A stretch of 64,000 nucleotides of DNA from positions 22,740,501 through 22,804,500 of the forward strand of contig CM049406.2 in the NCBI GenBank assembly GCA_026929865.2. Reading direction: 5' to 3'. Shown here piece by piece: positions 1 to 10,631 of the stretch. A model generated the notes under the pieces. It was not told the DNA's origin. It did no database searches and worked only from the letters and a program-made list of their open reading frames with translations. Each line of letters begins with the position of its first letter. Position 1 is the stretch's first letter. Position numbers and translations under genes: made by a program. The DNA is from Hyperoplus lanceolatus. Its lineage: Eukaryota > Chordata > Actinopteri > Uranoscopiformes > Ammodytidae.

Positions 1-505
1 CCTATTTGTACTTCTCTTCTCTTGCTTTATTACTAGTATTCACACACACTCAGTAGCAACATGAGGTGTTGAGTTGTTATGACTGACTTAGATTGGCGAG
101 CAGTTTGACTTGACAGAGGCTGAGGCTTGACAGGAGGCTGAGCCCATACTGTTGCTTTCAATCAAATCACATGACAGATTCATTTCATAGGATGACTGAA
201 AAGCCCATTTCTCACTGGCTCACTGATCTGAAACCAGTGAGCAGCTGAAGAACACAAGAACACTACGTCCGTAGCTGTAAGCCCACCTCGCCCAGCCGAC
301 GGCCCTGCATGTCAGCAGGCGCGCCACACACCGTCTGGCCCTCATCTAGTCACATACAAGACACAACATGAAGGACATCAAGGACAGTCTGCTTCTCTAA
401 GCTCCAGCTCCCACGGAGAATGTCAAAGCCTATACTCTGATCCTCTTGGAGGCTGCTGATGTGCACTGTTCAACTTCACACAATATGTTGTGAGACACAT
501 CTATG

Positions 506-599
506 CACACACACACACACACACACACAAACCCCCTCCACGAGACTTAACTTTCCCATATTCTATCTCCATCCTTGAGAGTATGCTAATGCACATGCG

Positions 600-651
<52 letters not shown>
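506..651. repeat. CA tract (506-529) and TG tract (604-651)
   Basis: Two dinucleotide microsatellites of about 24 and 48 bases, 75 bases apart and of opposite strand sense, so a transcript of either strand could pair them into a hairpin. Confidence 0.95.
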
Positions 652-653
<2 letters not shown>

Positions 654-2090
654 GGCACTTCTGTCTGACAGCTAGAAAAGGAAACCCTTCTAGCTTCACC
701 CCCACACCCACCTCCTCATCCCCCAAAGGGACAGGCATCAAAGAAGAGGGCTTCCCCCCCCCCCCCATCCACACTCTGCTCTATTTCTAGACACTCTCCT
801 TATATAACAGCTGAGAGAGTGCTAATCTAGCCAGGAAGGCGAGACGGAGGAGAATCTACTGGTTCCTTCCCGAAGCTCTCTCACTCTCTCTCATGCTCAC
901 TCGCTCGCTTATTGACGCCTTCCCTAAAGCGAGGTGACAAGCACGCGCCGATGCATGAGCCAGGTGACATACAAGGCAAAGAGATAACAAGGCTTCACAG
1001 ACAAGAGCTCGCAGGCGGGACGCAGCTGTCTCCAAAATGTTCTCCCTCTGTTCCCCTCCTCCCGTGTCCTCAAGCAATAAAAGTGGGCTTTATCTGTGTT
1101 CACATGTGTCTAAATGTAGAATCAGCTAGTGTGTATTTTGGGGGATCTGTATGCATATGTGTCCATGACTTTCCACATGCTTTAGTTAAGGAGACAAGGT
1201 GCTCGGTTTGAGAGAGGTGTGAGGCACTGACTGCAGTGGTACTGTCTCCTTGGAGGAGATGGACAGACTGTGTTAAAACATAAACAGAGGTGGAGAATGT
1301 GTTGTTATCTCTGCGTGTGCCTTCTTCCTTGCTGGCGGCAGCTGTCACCAGGAAGAGGCTCCACTCCAAATTAAGCTAGACAATGGCAATAAGCAGCAGG
1401 AAAATAGGACAGCTCTTGCAGGACTTGCTTTGGAATCGCCCTATAAGCTTCACAGGGACCATGGTGTTATGAATTATAGTGTCTGTGTGTGAGTGTGTGA
1501 GTGGGAGAGAGAAGCAGGGAATGCCTCTTTAGTAAGCGTGGTGGGTGCATTATAGCTATGGTGTTCAAATTATAAATGGCTTCTCGCTCAGTTTAAGACA
1601 CATTATAAATAGCGGCTGCCCTTTTGCATAGTGACACATCCACACTCCAAAGCAGGAGCACAATAACTCTAAGTAAGAAAGATTGCTGTATATCAGACAC
1701 ATCTATCAGCTTGACGGTAATAAAAAGAATGGGGGGGGGGGGGGGATCGATATTTGATGGTGGAACTACGCTCGATTTATCACATCTGTATCCCAATATC
1801 AGGATACAATAGATGATTTCAAGGTAAACGATTCTCTTGTTTTCCTCCAAAGAGTTGAATTAATGAACACTGTCGCAAGAGGAGTAATCCAATGGCTCCC
1901 TGCCTCCGATCTTCTTTCCCCCTCTTTGTTATCTGATAGTCTGCATGCTGTCACACTCCAATGCCGTCACCTGTCTCCCATGATCCAGCTGAAAGCTGAG
2001 AGAGGGCTGATCTTTGCAGACCAAATTGCATGATGGTTATGTGGTGGTATACATAAGACAACATAACTTTATGTGCTACACTGTATCTAC

Positions 2091-2370
2091 TACGGGTGTA
2101 AACCATTGGTTTTATCGTGATGCGATATAAGATTGTCCGTCGCTCTACGATTTCAATTCGATTCAGGACCCTGCGATCGATATGAGACGACGATATCAAC
2201 AACCTGTTACATTTAAATAAACTCACAAAAAACAATCAACATTTGATGATTGTCAAAAGAAAAGCGTATATCAAAGACGGCGTTGTGCATTTTGGTGTTG
2301 CATCAATGCTGTATAATCTTTTGCCAATGAATCGATATATCAATCTGTATGGATGTAGGTTGTACCCCTA
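2091..2370. mobile_element. Non-autonomous hAT-type DNA transposon
   Basis: Terminal inverted repeats start TACGGGTGTAA on the left and TAGGGGTACAA on the complement of the right end. An exact 8-bp duplication GTATCTAC flanks the element (2083-2090 and 2371-2378), as expected for hAT transposition. The 280-base interior has no coding frame. Confidence 0.82.
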
Positions 2371-3525
2371 GTATCTACCACACCGTAATAGAACTGAGGG
2401 AGATGATGATATGGTCTGTTGTTTGTGACCTGGCGTTCTTTTTGTGAGGGCATTCCAGCTGTGCAGACTCTTCATGTGTTTGAAAAGATTGTTAGAACTG
2501 GATTCAATCGTTCTCTGATACTTTTACAGCAATGAGGAGTCTCTTTTTTACAATAGGTTTTTTGTTTTTTACCTCTCCTTTTTCTATGTTTTATTGGCAC
2601 CAAGCATTTAATAAGACACCTGTAACTGAGGGCTTATAAATAAATCAAAAAGTATTAAACCGATATAAGTCATTAATGAAAATAGTTTTAGGGTTATCAG
2701 GTTGTGAAAAATCACTCTGATCTCGGATTAGCTTAGTCATGCTGACGGAGGATAAAGATCATCAGGTGGGAACTGGTTAATACTAATTTCCTTGCAAATT
2801 AATTTGGCAATAGTGAGCAGTATACAGCACAATATGTGACAAGAGGGACATAATGAGGCCCTCAAGGTACATCCTGCTTTTTTGTAATGTGTCAGCTATA
2901 GTATATAGACACATATTATACCAGTTTTACACGTATTTGTTATATATTTTGAAATTGTGTTTTCAAAGTGTTTAATCAAACCTCAACCATATACAGTCCA
3001 AAGCTAGTGAGGAGAACGGTGTTGATATGGGCTTTTGCCAAGGAGCCCAACAGGTCAATCCAGAAAGGGGGATTTTTTCAGAACCTAATAACATGAAAGT
3101 TGGCGTTATAACTGATATATTAAGCATTAGCAAATGGTTGTTTATAAACCATAAGTTACTTATGAGCTTTTTATAAAGGGTGACAGAGGGGGGAACTATA
3201 CAAACCTAATCTAATATTTAGGCCTTCTCTTTCATAACTATTCATAGAATGTTCCAAATTAATATTTAACAATACAGCTGCATCTTGTACAATGTGCAAG
3301 TTGAAAATGTTTTCATCTGTTTATGGCATATGGTTGTTTATTGAGGCCAGCCACCTGCGAAAGGTTACTAGTTTACGTAACCCATTATGTATCATCCTAT
3401 AATTAAAAACTGGAGCACAGCAGTCGTTATGTGATTGGCTCTCTGGGCATGAGTATATGGACATGCTGGGATTATGTCACCTTTAATGACATAAGAATAA
3501 AAAATAATATGGTAACGGGTTAAAC

Positions 3526-4174
3526 CTTGGAACTTGAAGCCCTCCAGGTGGACCCACAGACACAGGTCCTCGTTCTCGCACTCGCAGCTCCACGGGTTCC
3601 CGCTCAGCCCCATGGAGCGCAGGCCGGGCAGCGCGATCAGAGAGGTGATGTTGAGGACCGTCAGGTTGTTCCTACTCACGTCCAGCACCTGCAAAGCCGT
3701 GTTTTCCGCAAAGGCTTCTGGGTGAATCTCCGAGAGCCCCGGGTTGTCGGTCATCCTCAGCATCACCAGACTGTTCAAGGGGCCGAACGTTCTGTCCTCT
3801 ATCCGGATCAAGGTGTTGAAGGATAGGTCCAGGTAGGCGAGCTTTCGTAGATTCCCAAAAGTAGACTCGGAGATCTCCGTCAGGGAGTTGTTGCTGCAGT
3901 CCAGGTACACCAGGTCGGAGAGGTAGTTGAGCGTGAGCGGCGGAAGCTCCGCGATGCGATTGTTGGAGATGATGAGCTGCCGCGTGGCCAGCGGCAGGTT
4001 GACCGGGAAGCGGGTGAGGTGCTTCCCGGCACATTGGACCACCAGCTGGTCATCACACACGCACCTGTCCGGGCAGCCCGAGGAGAGCACCGGGGACGTT
4101 ATAACCCCAGAGTTGAGGAAGAACAGAACTATGAGCCGCAAGGGTCGCGCGCTTGGCTGCGGGGCAAGACGCAT
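3526..4174 (-). CDS. lrrc52: LRRC52-like leucine-rich repeat membrane protein, exon 1 (partial)
   Basis: This exon encodes the extracellular part of a leucine-rich repeat protein. It has a hydrophobic signal peptide, an LRRNT cap (CPDRCVCD), about five or six LRRs including LSDLVYLDC, and an LRRCT start (NPWSCECE). LRRC52 is known in mammals as an auxiliary gamma subunit of BK/Slo3 potassium channels. The stretch LSDLVYLDC and the overall cap-repeat layout match LRRC52, and mgst3 next door is also its human neighbour. I chose the ATG at 4174; the open frame continues upstream to a GTG at 4222, which is not a likely start. The exon ends at 3526 with donor GTTTAA, a weak match to consensus, after 216 codons plus one base. 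Human LRRC52 also breaks near here, and its second exon carries the transmembrane segment and tail. I could not find that exon between 1 and 3525, so the gene is incomplete in this window. Confidence 0.8.
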
Positions 4175-4222
4175 GACACCACCGAGGGCTTCATCTAGCC
4201 TACCCCGTTTGGAGAGAGTCAC

Positions 4223-4860
4223 ACGTAGTCACATACTTCATTGATACAATCCTCCCCCAGGTGTTTGTCCCAGAAGTGATTCCCACAGAGGTCAAATCTA
4301 ACGCGAGCCCGTGGCAAGCTCTTGCGCGTAATGTCTCACTTCATCCTGTCGTTGGTTCTGGATCCAGCGGTGCATCCACTGTCTGGAACTTGACAGTTAG
4401 CCTTAATGATGTCTCAAAATGTCATTGATATATCGAGTTCCTTCCATCGGAACAAATCTATTCTCACATTGCATACGCTCACGGCGTCCTCTCATGCTAC
4501 GCTGCTTGCAATGATCACGGTCAGTTGTTCCACAGCGTGTTTGTCATCCCGGCTTTCTCCGAAACTGAAACCAAATGAGGGGGGAGCACTGAGCTGCTCG
4601 GCGGAGGGCGGGGGTGCGCTGTGGAGTGAGCTCACGCGCTTTGTTTGGAGTGACGGGGGGGGGGGGGGGGGGGGTTGCTCAGCTCTGGACAGCAAGTGTA
4701 ATCCATTCACACTTGTGGAATTTATAGTGAGGGTGACATTCAATGCTCCAGCATATAGGCACAGGACTTACAGCCACACTTGCCTCAGGTGTGTGTGTGT
4801 CTGAGTGTTTTGTGTGTGTGTGTCTATGTTTTGTGCGTGTGTGCTTATGTTTGTGTGTGT
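4223..4860. promoter_or_regulatory. Upstream region of lrrc52 with a G20 run
   Basis: Immediately upstream of lrrc52 exon 1. It holds G-rich sequence with an uninterrupted run of 20 G at 4655-4674, and further GGGG runs at 4577-4615, able in principle to form a G-quadruplex. No exon is seen. The promoter position is inferred from the gene orientation only. Confidence 0.35.
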
Positions 4861-5514
4861 GCATATTCCTCGTTTTCCTCTTTGCGGGGACTTTTTTAGT
4901 GTTTACACAGTGATTCTGTGGTGACTTGCTTTCCTTTTGGGGACAAAATTTAAATCCCTATGATGTAAATAATTCCAATTTAGTTTGAAAACTTGCAGTG
5001 TAATATGAAATCATCACAACAGTTGGTCTCTATGGCTCCCGTTCAGAGAAGCATCAGAAATTCTTCAAGAACATTCCAGCTGGTAGTTCTGATGGACACA
5101 GTGTGGCCAACTGTTCCATTCTGTGCTTCTGTAGAGCTGAAGACATTCCAACTATGACGCTTCCAAAATGGTGGCGCCCATGCCTTGGTCCATGGTATGG
5201 AGAAATACGGAGATATAAGAGACCCTTTCTAAGGGAAAAAATAATAATTCTAAAAAAAAACAGCTATTATGCACTAAATTAAACGTACTTATGGATATTA
5301 TAATTATTTTCTAACAAGTCTGCTATGAAAAAAATCCCAAAATTCTACACACTGCAGGTTTAAGGTAAGGGTAGAGTTCCGCTTAGGTCAGGGTTAGGGT
5401 AGGGGGTTAGGCAAGTGTAGCGGTTATGGTTAGGGCAAGTCTGAAGAAAATTAATGTACTTCTATGTTGTGTCCTCAGAAGTGTTGAAAACACGACTGTG
5501 TGTGTGTGTGTGGT

Positions 5515-5548
<34 letters not shown>
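4861..5548. repeat. TG-associated dispersed repeat, interrupted by a MITE
   Basis: The pattern GGGGAC...GGGGACAAAATTTAAATCCC, then GGTTAGGG-like sequence, then GTCCTCAGAAGT..., then (TG)n at 5519-5548 recurs in part at 30000-30181 (GGGTTGGGGTTAGGCAATTAG, TCCTCACAAGTATAG, TG tract). This is a common fish repeat layout. A separate element at about 4984-5363 appears to split this copy. Confidence 0.55.
4984..5363. mobile_element. MITE with CTGCAGTGTG-type termini
   Basis: The right end TACACACTGCAGGTTTAA and the left end ACTTGCAGTGTAA are inverted and resemble the ends of the element at 30512-31022 (TTAAAGGTGCAGTGTGTAA). The left boundary is approximate. No coding frame. Confidence 0.4.
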
Positions 5549-5550
<2 letters not shown>

Positions 5551-6137
5551 TGAAGGTTACATCCATATTAATTAAGAAGGAGTGTCTGTGAATGTAAATA
5601 TCGGTTTCTGTGAGCATGTACAGCATGTGTTAGTGTGACCTTCGTCCTGTGTGCCTGTGGACGTGGAAAAAAGCAAGTAGGCTATACACCTGACACCTTG
5701 GAAGCTCAGTATGTGATCTGATCACAGACAGGTTATTAGGCTTTGGAAACACAAGAGTGCATGGGGCACTGATTAGTGTTGAGTGAGGTGGCTTCCCTAA
5801 TAGCCTTATCACTCACACCTAAATGTGCAATGAGGCTCATACAACATTGGCAATTACGTGACCCCCACAAATTCAAGCAATTCATTTACAGCCAGCGAAT
5901 GAATGCATGATATGGGATTTTGCAGGGTGGTCTCAGGCAGCAGCAGTTGTTTTTCTCCCTCTCTCCAGTCTCAGTATGAGTCGTCCTGAGTCTATTCTTG
6001 GTTCTCCATGTAGGTGTTGAAGTGCTGAATCAGACTCAGCATGAGGATAGAGGAGGAGGAGGAGGACAGATGTGCTGCTGACAGTCCGTGAAAGAAACCT
6101 CCCCGAGTCAACAGTCCACCACCCCACTGCACAGTGA

Positions 6138-6199
<62 letters not shown>

Positions 6200-7494
6200 T
6201 CTATAATATGACATTTAGCCCTCTTCCCTGTATGTATTCCCAGCTGTCAATAATAGAGCAGGAGGCCTATGCATGGACAACCTAATGCATCTTCACAAAT
6301 TCTCGTCCTGTGTGGACTGAACTAATAAACACAGTTGTTTTGTCTCAAGGATATTCAGTGACTTGAGGATGAGGACATCTAGTGGCGAACATGTGGTAAT
6401 GTTTTGCACAGTGAGCAGATGCCATGCAACAGTCTTCCCTACTCACTTTATTTTCTGATGCAAGATCAGAGCTTGACTGGTAATTGCCCATGCCACCTAA
6501 TTGTATCTACTTTGTTTTTAACTAAATGCAATGGTCTATTCTTTAACTTCTGAATAAGCAGTGGCCTACGCATTACTCATCATGCCATACACCCATATAT
6601 TGTTTAAACCCCAAAACTTATTTATTTTAAATTCTGGGAGATATCCCAAGTTTCCAGAGAGACCAAATATATCTGCCATCATTTTCAGAAAATGTGTAAT
6701 AGCCTATGTCTTAAAAATATTTGATGGAATGGTTCTGCCACAAGAACCTGTAGTCCTTCATATTTCATGAAACACCATGTAGCTTCTTTGAGGTGAGACG
6801 GACTGGAAGAAGACTGTTAAAGACTAGGCAAATTGTATGTTATGCGTTTGAACAATAGTCCTTTAATACAGATTTACTCTTCAATGTTTTTACCCAAAGA
6901 GGTTGGTGCTGACAGAAACTACACAACTCATGTCTACAACATACAGGATATATGTTTCCTCCAGTAAAGTATAACGTTAGACTTATCCTGGTCTACACTC
7001 TCACACCTTCAACTGTGCACATGGATTGGTCTCCACCTCAAACATTCTTGGTGGACAGTTATTACACATTAGTTTGACAGGTACATTGTACAATATATAA
7101 AACACACGATCAAACCAGAAAGGGTATAGATGTGTTTGTTTAATGTAATCCCTTGGTTTACAATGCTCCAGCTCAGTCACGTTTTCCTGTAGTTGCAAGG
7201 ACTTGCCTCCCATAGTATAGTCTCTGGAGACAATCAGCATTCATAAAAGAAAACTTGTTCAGGTAATACAGCGCATGCGATTTGATCTCCTTCCAGCTAG
7301 TGTTATAGGTCATACAAACATAACTAGACATAAAAGCCTCTCACTGCTGGTTGAGTGACTTAGCAAAATTCAATTCAATTGCAGTTAAAGGCACTAAGGA
7401 ATTTAATACATATTTAAATACATTGATTTATATGGTTGTGTTATATCTGATATACTCTGATACTTGTTCTTCTTTTTACAGAATGATGTTGATT
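5549..7494. other. Intergenic, no gene recognised
   Basis: Between lrrc52 and mgst3. It contains a CA tract at 6143-6197 and AT-rich sequence. Open frames here are short and low in complexity. I see no exon or RNA gene. Confidence 0.6.
6143..6197. repeat. (CA)27 microsatellite
   Basis: Pure CA dinucleotide run of about 55 bases. Confidence 0.97.
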
Positions 7495-7581
7495 GTTTTT
7501 TTTTAAGATAATTTTTTGGGCATTTTTATTCTTTAATAGACAGTTTGGAGAGACAGAGATTAAATGGGGCAGAGAGGGGAA
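7495..7581 (-). mobile_element. 5'-truncated tRNA-derived SINE (3' part)
   Basis: The complement of this stretch matches the 3' half of the SINE at 42535-42716: CCCC-AT/GTTTAATCTCTGTCTCTC..., then CTATTAAAGAATAAAAATGCCC and an A-rich tail. The tRNA-like head is missing, typical of a truncated retroposition. Confidence 0.7.
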
Positions 7582-8819
7582 AAAAAATCAATCAATCAAC
7601 CAATCAAAGAGACACTATTAACAGTGGATTGCATTCCTCAACATGATCTGATAAGAACTCGGGCCTGTCAGGTCACTGCTCACTTTTTCATTGCCTTCCA
7701 TTTAAGTTGACCAGGATCAGGGCACTGCTACTGTGAACTTGCTTATTGACGTTGCATAAAGGGGCCACTTCAAAAGGAAGGAGCCATCTTTAATGTTTTA
7801 ACCTGAAAGTGCTTTTCCTACCAAGTCATACGGCTGTCATAAATAACAATTGCAATGGCAATCAAATCTGACACTATCAGATATACTGATGCCTTGTTGA
7901 AGATATTGACCTTTGACATATTTAAATCTGAAATATAACCGTTAATAATTAACTGTTTTGAACAATCTGTATGCATTTATTAAAGCGATGGTAAATGCCC
8001 CTTCGGTTATGGAACAAACCAGATAGGAGGAGGTGATCACCCATGAGGTGTATGCATCACCTTATCGTCCCGCATGCAGCCTTTCTTTCAACTTGTTTCA
8101 CGAGACAAATGATATAGCCTACTTGTTTTTTCCTTTTGTTGAAACAATTCCTCTGGTAGTCTTGTGGAAGACAACTGTGTCTCCTTAAAAGAAGGCTGCA
8201 GGTTCTCATAGTTTTGTTTGATGAGTCTAATATTAGTGACTATTGCAACCCCAATTTGTCACTGGTACTATTATAAGTTTCTAAGAAGTTTAGACAGTTT
8301 TCACTTCTGAATGACAATGTGAAACCCCACACACACACAAGCTTAGAAAAGATGTTAGGTAGCACACAAAAAACCCTATGTAGTAGGTAACACAAAAAAA
8401 ACCTATGTGTTAGGTAGCACAAAAGAGACCTAAGCCTATGTAGTAGGTAACACAAAAAACAATTAGGTAACAAAAAAAACTGTGTTAGGAAACACGTCAT
8501 TATGTGTACATTATACATAGGTTATTTTAAATATTTTATTAGACTGTGTATGGCATGCTCGTTGGGAGATTGACCATGGTGATAAGCGTGCACACAAGGC
8601 AGCGCTGCTTACCTGCTGTGGCCTGGGGGCGCGTGAAAGATACTAAGTGGAACTGAATCTTTGTTGAAATGTTGCTGAGGAGCATTGTATCTCTCGGAGT
8701 AGTATCACGGAAAAGTAAAACCGGATGTTACCGTGACATTTAACACACATTCGTCATAAAACCATGGCACTATTGTGCATAAAACCGGTCCAGGAAATTA
8801 TTATCTAAACGGCTGGCAG
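7582..8819. other. Intergenic, no gene recognised
   Basis: AT-rich DNA upstream of mgst3. The only clear structure is a degenerate tandem repeat at 8354-8497. No exon is seen. Confidence 0.55.
8354..8497. repeat. Degenerate minisatellite, unit TAGGTAACACAAAAAA-like
   Basis: About six imperfect units sharing TAGGTAG/ACACA followed by A runs and CTATGT, in two spacing classes of about 21 and 29 bases. It causes a spurious repetitive open frame on the minus strand. Confidence 0.75.
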
Positions 8820-8968
8820 TCTCTGTAGTAGGCAGGCTAAGCGGCCACCACGCCCTCGGTGTGTGTTTGCTACGCAGTAGGCTACGTTACGCACACTTAC
8901 GTATTTATTTGGAAACTTCAGTGTGGCGCTGTGCAGCTGCCTGTCTCGTACATCTCTACATCTGTAAG
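8820..8968 (+). promoter_or_regulatory. mgst3: Probable promoter and 5' UTR exon of mgst3
   Basis: The mgst3 start codon lies 10 bases after a splice acceptor at 9516, so a separate upstream 5' UTR exon is required. The stretch ending at 8968 (CATCTGTAAG then GTAAAC) is the best donor candidate within 1 kb. It is preceded by CG-containing sequence and an AT-rich motif (GTATTTATTTGG) near 8900. The transcription start is inferred, not seen. Confidence 0.45.
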
Positions 8969-9526
8969 GTAAACGCTTCTGTTCTTGTTGTCTCTTTGAA
9001 TAATATTGCCTAGATGTTACAGCTCTGTGTATTCTTTTGAAGTTGTTAGTCTAACGTCAATTGCGCCTGTTGTATCCTCATTTGACCTTACGTTTACAAG
9101 GCGTCCTTGCTCTTCGCTGTTGCTTTTAAATCCGCTTTTTTCCCCCTTCTTTGAAAAGTCTTTAAACCATGTGTTTGGCGCAGGACAAGGAAGCACACAC
9201 GCACCCGAATGATACTGCATCGATATGCTCGAAAAAAAAGCTGAATTTTCTGTTCTATTTTTGACCGACGAATCCTCCCCTCCCATCGTCCCTTTTTATC
9301 TTTTTTTTTAAAGCTAGGCCCCCAGCCTTTTAAAACTTTTTTTATACACAGTCAATGCTTAAAACATGAAAAATAATTTGTTTAAAATTTAAAAGAAAAG
9401 TTATAGCCTACATTTCAAAACCAGGCGAAAGTTGAAATAAGGGAGCAATAGGCTATGTTATTTGGAGAAACAAAACTGTGACTAACTCCTCGGCTATGTT
9501 GTTTTCCTTTTCTCAGAATTGTCAGG

Positions 9527-10631
9527 ATGCCGGCGCTGTCTAAAGAGTATGGATATGTGGTGCTCACTGGTGCGGCCAGTGTTGTGATGGTTTGGCATCT
9601 GGCCATCAGAGTTGGCAAAGCCCGCAAAAAGTACAACGTGCAGGTGAGCGAAAGTATTTAGCTGTGTGTGTAATATAATATAAGTGCACCCTTTCTTATT
9701 CACATGGTTTAAAAATCTGCACCCACCCCTTTGAAACACCACCGCAGCATGCCTATGTCTGTTTACATAGTTGTATAATGTGGGCTGGGCACTGCCTTTA
9801 TGTAAAGCCACTGGAACGTACCAACAACCCTGTCTTGCCTTGCAGTTACCTCAGATGTACAGTGACGACCCGGAAACTGGGAAAATGTTCAACTGTATCC
9901 AGCGTGCCCACCAAAACACGTACGTATGAGCCGACTGATATTAAACCACACTTTGATGATTCAATCATGAATTAGTGATTGAAACAGTGGCAGGGGATTA
10001 GGCCAAAGTTAACATCCTCGCCTCTATCACCTTTCACCAGCCTGGAGAGCTACCCCATCTTTCTTTTCTGCCTTGCCACCAGTGGTTTGAATTGTCCTGT
10101 AAGTTGAGTTTTTACACTGTCATACCGTATTACCAACATACTGATTAAAATAATGTGTTCCATCCAACACTTTAGCAATTAAAGCCAAACTTTGACATTT
10201 TTTTATATTAAAAATGTATGTAGGGCCTGTGGGATAAAAACCCTGTCATATCTGAATGTATTTCCTGTCTGTCTGCTTATCACAGCGTCTCGCTAGTGGA
10301 CTTGGAGTTGTGTGGATTATAAGCAGAGAGGTCTACGCAAATGGATACTCCACAGGAGGTAAAAACGTGTTGTGTGTTTTGTCTTTCACGTCTCAATTCG
10401 CAATTTCTTTACTTCTGAAACAAAAAGCAGGGTGAGAAATACATGCTAATAGTGTGCTATTAATCTCAATCAGATCCTGAGAAAAGAATGCGGGGGGGGA
10501 AGTTCGGTGCCTTGGCGTTGTTGGGGCTGATGCTGACCACAGTCAACTGCGGCCGCACCATGCTCGGCTGGACGGGACCACCGATGCGCGGCATGCGACC
10601 CTTCCGTCCAATTGGTAGTCCGCTTGCCTGA
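9527..10631 (+). CDS. mgst3: Microsomal glutathione S-transferase 3
   Basis: A MAPEG-family integral membrane enzyme of the ER; the family conjugates glutathione and reduces lipid hydroperoxides, and MGST3 is linked to leukotriene C4 synthesis. Coding exons join in frame: 9527-9643, 9846-9919, 10041-10098, 10286-10358 and 10474-10631, giving 159 residues (human about 152). The start [18 protein letters not shown], the block [11 protein letters not shown] and the block [11 protein letters not shown] are near-identical to vertebrate MGST3. Four hydrophobic segments are present. Every junction has GT-AG borders with matching phase. A non-coding first exon probably ends at 8968 with donor GTAAAC. 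The C-terminus (ends RPIGSPLA) diverges from the mammalian tail, which is rich in Lys and Cys. A candidate polyadenylation signal ATTAAA is at 11188-11193. Confidence 0.96.

Larger units (their letters stand above)
1..3525. other. lrrc52 intron or downstream DNA, no exon recognised
   Basis: Exon 2 of lrrc52 would be expected at lower coordinates on the minus strand, but I found no frame with a transmembrane segment and PDE-like conservation is absent. The stretch holds two CA/GT tracts, a G15 run at 1731-1745, a hAT-type element at 2091-2370, and otherwise AT-rich unique-looking sequence. Confidence 0.6.

Noticed and set aside
490..790. Open frames of poly Cys-Val and poly Thr-His
   Set aside because: They are translations of CA/TG microsatellites; the same applies to similar frames at 5933-6285, 15099-15281, 23838-24098, 24669-25118, 38606-39003 and 43878-44277.
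3392..3525. Extension of the lrrc52 frame past 3526
   Set aside because: The frame runs through the donor into intron; the LRRCT domain is cut at the point where human LRRC52 also splices.
4175..4222. Upstream start of lrrc52 at 4222
   Set aside because: The codon there is GTG; the first ATG, followed by a signal peptide, is at 4174.
5375..5425. Interstitial telomere (GGTTAGGG-like)
   Set aside because: Only degenerate units, and the same sequence recurs at 30040-30095 as part of a dispersed repeat.
8240..8518. 92-codon frame with repeated CYLLHR
   Set aside because: It is the translation of the minisatellite at 8354-8497.
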